Below, one piece after another: positions 41,310 to 52,172 of a stretch of DNA of 64,000 nt; positions within the stretch are counted from its first letter, which is position 1, and each line of letters begins with the position of its first letter. The translations under genes and the position numbers were made by a program. The DNA lies in the NCBI RefSeq assembly GCF_000350225.1, contig NW_005179283.1, forward strand, positions 186,001-250,000. The letters run 5' to 3'. The DNA is from Chondrus crispus (lineage: Eukaryota; Rhodophyta; Florideophyceae; Gigartinales; Gigartinaceae). The notes beneath the pieces were generated by a model, which saw only the letters and a program-made list of their open reading frames with translations, was not told the DNA's origin and ran no database searches.

Positions 41310-41804
41310 CGGCCCCCCCCCTTAAGCGGGGACGTCCGCGTCCACGGGTGCTCGCAGAGCGCAAATCATGGTTGACCGTATAATCGATACGGTCCCTTCT
41401 ACTCCCTCCCACGACCCCGCTCTCGGGTCGGCATTCTCGGTGTCCCGCTCTGGCCTCGTTTGCGCGCGGGTCGATCTATCGCCCCTCTCTCTGGCGTCCC
41501 GAGACCTGGCCTCCCCTTCGTCGCCGTCGGCTGTTTTCTGCCGTTCGGTCGCGCGTGCCCCCTCTGGGCTCGCCTTGAGCGTCGACTCGTCCCTCCCTTC
41601 GGAAGGGTCTGTTCGTCTGCATCCGACTTGGCAGGCACCCTTTTCTTTCTGTACCCGAGAGCCGGCTTACTCCCTCGTCTGCTGGCTTGGCCCGCGTCCT
41701 TACGTCATCCATATGTCGCCCCTCACTACCTCTGAGGGCGCCCTGCGCGTCCTCTGGCGCCCCTTGGGATTGGATCGGACGCACCGGTCGTCCGCTCCCC
41801 GACC

Positions 41805-43958
41805 ATGGGTCACTCCACCCCCGTCGAGGAGGTGGCATCGCGGTCGCCTTCGGCCGCTCTCAACCCTTCCGCGCCGCCGCTCTGGTGGCCTCCGAGGCCT
41901 CTCCGAAAGCCTCGAGAAACCCGAGCCTCTACAGTATCCGAGGAGTTGGATCCCTCGCCGCCGCCCGTCGCTCCGCCGTTGGCTGCGCCCGTCGGTGGCG
42001 CGAGTGATTCGCACGATGGGGAGCTCGCGGCATGGCCGAGGGATGGTTCGTACCGTCCCGTCGAGGGCTCTCACGGGGCCACTGGTAGTTGTCGGCGTCC
42101 CGGGGCGCCGACGCCTTTTTCCCGGCTCGGCAGGGTCGTGGAGGAGGAGGTGTCCGACATCTCCACGCAGTGGCTGGGCGTCCCCTTGGAGCGGTCGATT
42201 CCACTACCGCTCAGTCGCCTAAACTACGCGTGGCGTCGCCACGCGCGGTCGGGCATCACCGTCGGTGAACTCTTGAGGCGAGCGAGTTTGCGACCTGATC
42301 TACTCCGGATTCGCACCATATACGCAGGTGGCCGAGCTGAGGAGGCGTCCCTGGCCTTAGGGCGCTTGCTATCTGAGGGCCAGGGTGCCCCCTATCAAAT
42401 TCCGGACGAGATACCCGGCGACAGGACGTTCGTCTATAGTGTAGAGGAGGCCGAGTACGTCGACCGGATGTCGACGTACCTCTTCCATCGGGGCCCCCGG
42501 GATCCCCGTCCTTTCGTACTTTCGGAGGTAGCGGGGCTATAAGTCAGCTCCCGTACTCGTGCCCATTCGAAGGCTCGGGCGGCCCTTCAAAAATCGGCCT
42601 GTTCCCTGATGCGCCTTCACCACATCGCGTTGGCGCCAACCGATTGGTCCGCGTATCGCAACGCTGCTGAGGAAGACGGACGCGTCTTCCCGTCAGCCGC
42701 GTTCGCCCCCGGTCTGTCCCGGAGCGACTTTACCCAGCTTCCCGCGGTTATAGGGGAGGCACTCCCGTCGTTAGGGGTCCATCCGTTACTCCCCTACACT
42801 CTGAGACACTTTGGCTTCGCTTGTAATGACCCGGTACACCCGGCTTACGCGGAGCTGGTCTACAATTTCGAGTGCGAATGGGCGTGGTCCCTATGCCCCG
42901 CCTTCATGGACGAGGTGTCATTGCATGGTAGGGCTTTCGTACAGCCCGTTGGCATGCTGTCCTTCCTTGGCCGGGTCGCGCCGTCGCTTCCCGACCTGAC
43001 CTTGCACCCCATGGAGCGCGGCTCCCCGCACGTCCCATGGTCCTACTCCATGGTTCTCGATCTTATGCACCGCGCCGTGGCGGTGCCGGAGCGCATTCGG
43101 CGTTCTTGGACCGATTACACAACCAGCACCCGGAGCCTCTACGTGATCTACGATTGGAAAGGGGATGCTTTCGTAGCGCGTCCCAGTCCGCTCGGGTCGG
43201 CTCCTTCCCGGAGTAAGGGAGGCGTGGGGTCCGTTGCCCGAGCCGCGCGCCGGAAGCGGTACCGCGATTTGGATGGCGAAGCTCCGTCTGTCGCCTTCCG
43301 AGATGCACGTTCCCCACGCATTCCCTTCTTCCCTTCCGGGGAGGGGTACAGTGCCTTGGTAGACGCTCCGTCGGTTCTCTCGCCCCCTCTTGGGGCCGAC
43401 TCATGTCGTGACGTGAGTCCCAAGACCACGTGCAGCCTTGATCTGAGTCACGACGAGATCATTGCTATCCCAGGGGTGGTCTGCGCTCTGGGCCGTTCGG
43501 TCGGCCGAGTTTGGCAAGTTGGAGGTCTGCTCCGAACACTGGCCGGTTGGTACATAGAGCGGAGTGACGAGGCTCGTCGCCTCGGTGCACAACTCCGCCA
43601 TGCTCAGGGGGAAATCGAGACCCTTCGTGAATCGGCGTCGCGCCAGAGCAGCATGCTACAGCAGTTATCGGCCGAGCGCGATCGATATCGCCTGGAGCGA
43701 GACGACCTTCGGGCTTCCCCTACACACGTGCCTCTCCCTCAACTTCCGGACCCCTATGAGAGACGTGCGCACGACTCCTCGGTGGTTGGTGGACCAGCCG
43801 TCCCGCCCAGGTCGCGTCCGGGGTGGTCCTCCCACCCGGAGATAGCGCTTCCGCCCCTCCACGAGGTGGAGTCGGACGTGCCGTCGCACCCCAGCTACCG
43901 CCCCCCGGAAAGGCGTGCCTCCGGGTCGTCGGTGCTCTCCAACGGTGCGAACCGTTGA
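41805..43958 (+). CDS. Antisense accessory gene of element B (between pol and 3' LTR)
   Basis: Two long open stretches in one frame, on the strand opposite gag-pol. Composition is protein-like, with well-spread Trp, Tyr, Phe and Cys (GVHPLLPYTLRHFGFACNDP, CEWAWSLCPAFMDEVSL). The C-terminal part has a predicted coiled coil (AQLRHAQGEIETLRESASRQ) and then a Pro/Ser-rich tail. No known enzyme motif is seen. The position and antisense orientation resemble the additional ORFs described in some plant Ty3/gypsy elements; that comparison is inference. Fossil, about one break. Confidence 0.6.
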
Positions 43959-46900
43959 GCGGGCCAGCGTAGCGACCGGCCCTCTACATCCCTAGTCCTT
44001 TCCTTTCCCGTAAATCCCCTAAGGCAATTCCTCGCGAGTCTTTCTCCTACGCCCGCGGCAGTCGCCTCATTGGCGGCGCCGTCCGCCAGCGGGCGAGTGC
44101 GCGGGGACGCGAAGTCCGTATTCTATCTGGCGTCCCTCGCCTTCGGGACGAGGGCGCTCCGGACCCTGTGCCTCGGTTCGAGTGACGTCGCTCCTCTACG
44201 GGAGAGCCGCGCTTCGGCTAAAATTAACGAGCTCCCATTGGCTGAAACACTCCCGACTCTCCCGCCTGGCTTGAGGGGCGTGTGGGGCGAGCTCGTTCCT
44301 CTTGTTGTCTCCCCCCCCGCCTACGGGGGACCTACCGTATGATGCGAGGTACGGTTGCGTTGACGAGTTGCTCCACTACGTCCGTCACTATCCCCTCGTA
44401 CCTGGTCCACAACGCACAGAAAATTCTGTACTCTTTTTCTGTCTCAGTCCGCCCTTCGACTTTCTGAGTTTCGATAACTCCCGCTAGGGCGATTGTCCTC
44501 GCCCCTCCGCGTTTCCCGACCGCGGGGAGGCATCGAATGAGCTCCCTTCGCCGTGGGGCCGCCGGCCCGGTTGTATTCTTCGCGTGCAGAGGGCGACCTG
44601 CGCCGGGGAGTCGTCCCTGGGGCAGCTGTTCGGGCTGTGGGTCTCTGCCCGCGTTCCTTCCTTACTATCATAATTACTCCCGACGTTCCCTCCCGTGCCC
44701 GAGCGGGGCGACTCGAAAGTCCCCGTTCGAGCCGGCAGTAGTTCCCCGGTGCTCCCTTCTCCGTGCATCCTTACAGGGCGCTCTGTGGGGGACTCAGCAC
44801 TGCGAGGGAGGCTCGTCATACTGAGTACCAACCTCCGTTCCTCATTCGAATTTCGTTGGACCAGGCGTGTCGCACACTGTCCTTCGCATCCTCCGCTCAC
44901 GTGCCAAACATGCAACTGCTAGGGTCGGGGACCCTCCCGTATCAGCATCAAAACTCACCATTGCTACCCTCTCGCCGAATCTAATTCGCAAGCTTCCAGC
45001 AAGCGCATGTGGCATGTTGGCGGATAGCGGGATCATTTGTCCCTCCTCAATAATTTCCGTCAAATCTTTGCCTAGTTTCCAAAGCCCAGTGGTTGTCTGC
45101 CCTGCTAGAATCCCTCAATCAGCCCATATGCTTCGTAGGACACTGTGGGTTCTGCGGTAGACAGCTTAAGCGCACCTTTTCTGCCCAGGACTGCACTGCT
45201 TCCGTAACTGCGCGAGATTTGAGCAGCATCTCCTCGTACTCATCGCTACTTTCGCTCAGGTCTGTTATGGCACCTCCAGCTCCGACACGAATGCGGTACG
45301 ATTCCCCTTCGTGACGCGGTAGACATCACAAGAGGGGGTGCGTCGCGGCTATGAGGCAACGAAAATAAGAAAGCAGCCGTCTTGTCCGACCCTGATCGAG
45401 CCATCGCATCAAATCATCTCCGGCGAGTTCGTTGGGCTTTTCCCTAGGGAGGCGTTGGAAACGGCACTCTGTCGCCTTCTTTGCTTGGCAGAGGGCCATG
45501 CATATTCCCCTAGCCTCGTGTGAGCCTGGGCGTGGGTTGTGTGTTTCATCAATCTTCGACTTGTCTCCCGGGGGGGCTTGCTCAGACGGTGCTCCCGCCC
45601 TTCTTGGTCGTCGCGTACGCGGGCGCGCGGTGCGCAGGATTTCTCGCGGCGGCCATAGTCGGCGGTGGCGCACGATCTTCTCTTGGTCCCTGCCGCGCGC
45701 ACAGAACAAGATGTCAGATTCAGTGCCGTGGAAGGGAAAAGGGGGTGTGCAGGCGTCGTGTTTGGCTGGCGTGCGTAGCGACCGCGTGTTGCGTTCTCGA
45801 ATACGCGTTCGTGTTGCGTGATTCGCATTCATACGGCGTCCCCATGATGCCGCGGTCGGGGAGGGGGTGCTGGCGTCTGCAGTCTGCGGACCGTGGTAGC
45901 CTGAGCTACCTCCTCCTGATTGCGTGGCCACTTGACGGCGCTTGACGGGGGCGCGCTCTGCATGCCCCTCCGTGGACCTCGTCATCCGAACCGAAATTGT
46001 CCATTGTCTCCTGAACTGTGGCGGCGGCGTCGGCGCCAACACCGCGTTCTACGTCCCCACCTCTGTCTCCCTCAGCGAGCCCTTTCCTTCCGCGCGTTAT
46101 TTGTTCGGCGCGTTGGGCTTCTCCTGGGGGAGGGTCGCCCTTAGTCAGCGCCGGCCCGCGCTTCCCGTAGTCGTTTTCGGGCGATCATCTGTTGGGCGGC
46201 ATGCGTTCTGCAGTCGACATAGCTCGCAGGGCGCACATAAATTATAATGGAGTGGTCAGTAGCGGAGACTGTCGTGGTATCGCGTCCTTCTGAGCCCCTC
46301 ACCTTGGGCGGCGGGGGCGCGTAAGCGCGCAGGTGGCTCGCGTTCTTCTTCCCTTCGTCCGTGGCCGTCTGGTCCGATTGTGTAGGTGGATAGAGGGAGA
46401 CTGCCGCTTGAGCGGCGTGCCGTGGGTCGGGATTTCGAGAAATCCGCTCGGTGCAGGCATACGATTCCGTCACCCGCCCGCCTCCCTTTCCGGTCGAGGG
46501 GGGGGGCGGACGTGCGTACACTCACGCGCTCATTCGTTGTACCCTCGGGCAGCGCCGTCTGGGTTTGCTCTTGCTTGTCGCCCGGCGTACAGTACCCCCA
46601 TACGCCATGCGCGTGCGGGTGTAATTGCCCCGTTAATTTTTTCGTTATTTCCAGGGGGTGGTGGCGGGGTGATTTAGTGATGACGCAACCGGTGTTGGAG
46701 CATGGCGCGCACTCGCTCACGTGCGGCGTTCTCATCCCCCGTAATTTTCCCTAATATGGGGCATGTGTCGGCGGCGTTTTTGGGGTGTCTCGCGTCTGTG
46801 CGTATATACTGGTACCCCTCAGGCTGAGTTGCTTTCGCTTACCCCTCCTTCCATAACTATCCTCGCCACTGCTGTGGCGAATGCAGCCTCGCTCGTCTGT

Positions 46901-47479
46901 GCATCTGCCGACGCGTGTTGCGCGCTTCCTCGTGCACGACCCACACCGGGAGGGTCATGATCCGGTCTTCTGCCGGGCTCTCCGACGCGGGTGCTGATGG
47001 AAAGCTCGACGTGAGCCTCCCCCTTCTCGGTTATACCGGGACCGAAGCGACGGGCATTTTTGGTCGCTTACTCTGCCCACCGAGGGCTCTCGTGATCCCA
47101 CTGTTGATCTCCTTGTTCGTGGGGTGCCCCTCCTCGCCGTGGTTGCTGGACTTAACGGATCGTCCGGCAATCCTGTTCGGGGGGGGGGTCGTCTGACTTT
47201 TCCGATCCGAACCGGGTTTCGCAGTCCTCGTAATGTGGGTCATTACGAGGGCCCAACATTTTTTCAGGCAGTTCGTACTGTCCTGTTCTTATGTCTCGCG
47301 TCCTTGACGTCCGAGAAGTCAAGACGACTTGACTTGAACGCGTCCCCGGTTGTGACCCTCCGATAGGGTCCGCCGACCTCCTTCGCTTCCCGTTTTAGTC
47401 TGTTCGTGCAGGCTGGGGTTAATCCGCGAAGGAGCGGTTGAGGGCCCCCCCCTTAAGCGTGAACGTCCGCGTTCATGGT
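43959..47479. other. Element B 3' region without a supported gene
   Basis: About 3.5 kb of GC-rich sequence between the antisense gene and pol, with only short frames of repetitive composition. Its pol-side border carries the hairpin plus G-run motif at 47446-47475. Confidence 0.5.
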
Positions 47480-50400
47480 TTAGGTGAGGTCTCTGCCGGT
47501 ACGTCTCCGGAGGCGTTGGGCGTAACGAGACACTAACTCCTCCGGGGCGTGAGTCCGCGCAGTCCAAGTGGGCGCGTCGTAATCCGCCCACTTGATGAGG
47601 AACTCCGTGGTTCCATCTTCCATAACTCGATGTCTCAGTAGCCGTTCGACGGCATAATGCGTTCTCGCGGTGACCTTATCGGCGAGGTTCCGCGGGGTCG
47701 TCGTACTTGCTCGTGGCGCGTCTATCGGGGGCGGTGCGTACACGCAGCGGTCGGCGGAGACTCGCTCGGTGACCCCATCACGATCGATCGTGATGGTTCG
47801 GCGGTCATTGGCGAGCACGCGGTAGGGTCCGACAGCGGGCGAGGCGAGCTTGTTCGATGTTTTAGCCCCATCGGTGGGGTTGAGATATACGTATTCTCCG
47901 GGACGGAGCCGGGAATTAATACGTCGTATGCGCTTATCGAAGTCGCGCTTGTAGCGAGCCTGCGTCCGACGCAGGCTCCCGTAGGCCTTCTGGATAGTCG
48001 AATCCAAGGTCTTGAGGAACTCGGCACGTTGGTTCCCCCTATCGGAAGGGGGCGCGTCGCCGTCCTCTCGTCGGAGAGAGAACTCCGGCGGTGGCCTGCT
48101 GAGCACGAGCTCAAACGGCGTGGTGCGTGTGGTGCGATGTCCGTGGGAGTTGTACGCATACGTAAGCGGCCCCACGTACACATCCCAGTCGTCCTGGTGT
48201 TCACCCACGTAGTTCCGCAGCATCGAGGCGATTGTTCGGTTATAACGCTCGACTTGCCCGTTCGTCTGGGGATGGTACGCCGAAGTGTACAAATTCGTTA
48301 TTCCCAGAACGCGGCACGTGCTGTGGAAGAACTTGGCATTAAACTGAGGGCCGTTGTCCGAAAGCAACGTGCGAGGGACGCCATACTTGAACACCCACGA
48401 CTCGCAGAACGCAACTGCGACTGTGTACGCTGTTATCGTGCGGAGCGCAACGACTTGCGTCAGCCTACTGAAGCGGTCCGTAATCACGAGCAGGAACCGT
48501 TTTCCTGTCTTCGTCTTGGGGAGCGGCCCCAAGATGTCGATGGCGAGGCTCTCGAGGGGCCTCGTAGCTGGAAACAATCTCAATCGGTTGAGATGTTTCC
48601 TCAGCTTCACCCGGTTCATCGCGCAGGTTCGACACCCTCGCACCGTGGCTGCTACATCTGCAGCCATGTGGGGCCAGTAGTACTCGCGTCGAAGTGCGTA
48701 GTACATACGGTTCTGGCCGGGGTGCCCCGCGATGGCCGGGTTGTGGCACAGGCGAAGGAGTCTGGCGCGAAGCGTCCGAGGTACCACCACCTGTACGATA
48801 TCAGGGTCGAAGGGGTGTCTCCGCTTGAGCACCTCTTGGTGGTCCTCGAAGAACGCAGAGTCCCGGGACTCTGACTGTCGTGCCAAAACGGTTTGGCAGA
48901 AGTCATCCACGCGTTGCTCCTCGGCTATCTCCTCTATCGTAAGAGGGGCCGGAAGGTCATCCTGCAGTGGGGCGACTGGGGAGTCGAGCGCGCTGGCCTC
49001 CGGGTCTTCGGCGCCCTGGATGTCGGCGGCGTCGAACTCGTCGTTCTCCTCCCAAAACGAATTGGGTCCTTGGAGAGCGGGAGCTTCGCCGTCACCTCGC
49101 GGTTCGTCGCGCGTCCGTGCGCGCGACCTTGTTCGGGCTTCGGCTTGATTCCGTGTCGTTACGAAGACATGGACGGCCTGATGATCACAGCTCGCGGTAC
49201 AAGCGTGATCCGCGAGCTCGTTGGATACGTCTCGAACTGTCGTGCCCCCGTCGAAAGTGGGGATGTCGTCATCCACCTCGACGGTGGAGCGAAGGTCATC
49301 GGCGACCTTCGGCGACACGAGTCGTGACAGGGCATCGGGCACCTGATGCACGCGTCCGGGGCGGTACTGAATGGTGAAATCGTATTCAGCCAGACGTAGC
49401 CGCCACCGGGTGAGTCTTCCGGAACTCTCGGTGAGGGACATGAGCCATCGAAGGGCGTCATGGTCCGTCCGTACGGTGAACTTCGTGCCTTCTACGTACG
49501 GCCGTAGTGTGCGGACGGCCCACACTACGGCGAAGCACTCGCGTTCGGTAGCGCTGTAGTTGCGCTCACTATCGGACAGTGAGTACGACCAATACCCCAC
49601 GGGGCGTTAGTCGTTCGGCTCTTCGTGCTCCTGAAGTAAGGTGCAGCCGAGTTGGTAGGCACTCGCGTCGGTGTCTATCATGTACAGACGACCGTGCCGG
49701 GGCAACGCGAGGATCGGCGGAGCGATCATGCACTTCTTAAGGTTCTCGAACGCCTGAAGTTGCAGCTCTGTGGGGTTATAGAAATCGGGATCCGAATCCT
49801 TGCGCGTCATGTCGGTCAAAGGACGCGCAATCTTTGCGAACCCCTTGACAAATCGGCGGTATACGTTACACGCCCCGAGGAACGAGCGCACTTGCGTCAA
49901 TGTCCTCGGGAACGTGAACGTCTTGAAAGCGTCGGCCGCTGTATCGGTCACGCTCAACTTGCCTAGGGAGATGACGTGCCCCAGGTAGTGCACCTTCGGT
50001 CGGAAGAAGCTGCACTTCTTGAGCTTAAGGGAGATGCCGGAACTCTGCAGTAAGCTCAAGACGGTATCGAGATGCCTCGCGTGTTCTCCGTGTGTACGGG
50101 AGAACACGATCACGTCATCGAGATAGACGAGACATATTTGCCAGCGGACTCCGGAGAGTATTATGTCGAGCGCACGTTGGAAGGTGGCCGGTGCCCCTTT
50201 GAGTCCAAACGGCATGCGCAAGTGGCGAAACGTGCCCATGTGCGTCGTAAACGTGGTCTTATCCCGGTCTTCCGGAGCGACCGGGATCTGCCAATAACCA
50301 GAATTGCAGTCCAACGTGGTGAAGACGGCTGCATCTCCTAACGAGTCGATGCAGTCGTCCATTCGTGGCAGCGGATACGAATCTGCTGCGGCCTTCGCGT

Positions 50401-52032
50401 TGAGACGCCGGTAGTCTACGCAGAACCGAAGAGAGCCGTCTTTCTTCGGTACGAGCACCACTGGGGACGCCCACTCGGTGCTCGCGGGTTCGATAACCCC
50501 TGCGTTCAACATCTTGTTGACCTCCTTCGCATCCATTTCGCGCATGGCCGGGCCCTTCCGATAGGGCATAGAACGAATTGGTTTCGTTCCCGGTTCGAGG
50601 GGGATGCGGTGCTCCGTGGCTTGGATCGTTCCAAGCGCACCGCTCCACAAACTCGAGTGCTTACGGAGCATCTCGAGCACGTGGCCACGGAGCTTGTCAT
50701 CATCGATGTATGACAGGTCGATCTCTTTTTCCCAATCCATCGGTGGATTTTCGGGATCCTTTTGCTGGGGGAGTACAGTACCTCTCGCCGCCGGTTGGCC
50801 TAAAGGTGACCGTTTGACCGGGTCGACCCCCCTGCCCCCGGCGGTGGTCTCATCGTCGGAGTTGGATCGGCCAACTCCTACCCCACCAACTTGATCGGTC
50901 AAGTCGGTCAGGTGTAGCGCGTGCGAGATCCCCTCGGCGACCTTACGTTCGGGAGTGAGGATCGCGAGGGGGTTGCGCTTCGCGTATCCCACGACGGTTT
51001 GCTTCGGAAGCCTTCTTTCTCGTCGTGAGAAATTCGCGACGATGACGTCGAAGGTCTGATTCGGTAGGACCTCCGCGACGCCATTCGTCAGCCTCACTCC
51101 ATGTCGGTGTTGGAGTGAGGGCTTGGGTTCCAGGAACACGAAGCCCCTCCCTGCGGTTGTCACACGCACGCGGGCTTGTGACATCGCGGGGATGGTAACC
51201 CAGCGGGCGATTCGGATCGCTTGCGGGGCCTCCTTGCGTACGTCTGGCCGACACGTGTGTCGCCCGTGTCGCCTGGTAGGGGGAGTCGACTCCCCCTTTC
51301 CGTCGACGATGGCGACGGAACCGCCTTGGCGTAGCTCCATTCGTTGAGCTTCGATGTCGATACATCGCACGTCCGTATCGATGAAGGCCGTGCCGAGAAG
51401 GACCGGCACGGCGAGCTGGTCCGCAACTACGAACGGAATTCGGAACACCGTGTTCCTCAACCGCACCGCCAGGCGGACGACAGCCGAAAGCTTGAGGGGG
51501 TTGCTATTCGCGCCTGCCAATCGTGGCAGAGGTGCGTCGTGCACGACGTAACGCGTCCAATCGGGGGGAACGTCGGCCTTCCTCACCAGATTATACCCCG
51601 AGCACGTATCAACGGCGATCGTGCGGGGTTTAAATGCATTCCCTCTGTGGTTATCGAGCCGACGACGTTGTAGATCTTCGACGTCATAAGGCAAATGACG
51701 CCGTCGACAACCTTCGGGGCGACCTTATCGGTAAGGTCGTTCCGCCGGGGCCCTCGATTTCGGTGCTGGCCCCGCTTGCGTTTCCTTCTCCCCCTTCCTT
51801 GGGGCGTCCCCGGATCAGTGACGCCCCTCGGATTACTCGAGTCCGTATGACACGGACCTCTCTCCGGCGACCTTGGGCTCGCGGGAGTCAGGGGGTCAAC
51901 CGAATCTTTTCGGTCGTCGTTGCCCCCGTCGCCATCGTTACGCCTCACCGGGATGTCGGCTGTCCCGGTGTCTTGTTCTCCTAACGTCGGGCCTTCGGAG
52001 GCCTCGACGTGCGCTCCCTCCTGTATCGGCAT
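47480..52032 (-). CDS. Element B pol region (protease, RT, RNase H, integrase, chromodomain)
   Basis: Same domain order as in element A: AVDTCSGYNLV protease, YLDDVIVFSRT reverse transcriptase, RNase H, HHCC plus integrase core (SDNGPQFNAKFF) and a C-terminal chromodomain (FLIKWADYDAPTW) at about 47500-47680. Fossil, about two breaks. Confidence 0.9.
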
Positions 52033-52172
52033 TACAGGAGCTCCCGTGGCCGCTTCCGGAAGCGGGGGATGTATTATCGGACAATACTCCCCGTGTCTTT
52101 GGCGAGCACGCGGGGTTGGGTCTAGTTCGTTGGGAAAAGACGGCTCACGCGACCGCGTGTACGTAACCGTCT

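Noticed and set aside
41368-42222. 284-codon plus-strand frame overlapping the start of the antisense gene of element B
   Set aside because: It overlaps the better-supported frame at 41805 in another phase and is Ser/Arg/Pro low complexity.
47657-48874. 405-codon plus-strand frame opposite element B pol
   Set aside because: It is the reverse of integrase coding, with repetitive Arg/Val-rich composition; a strand shadow.
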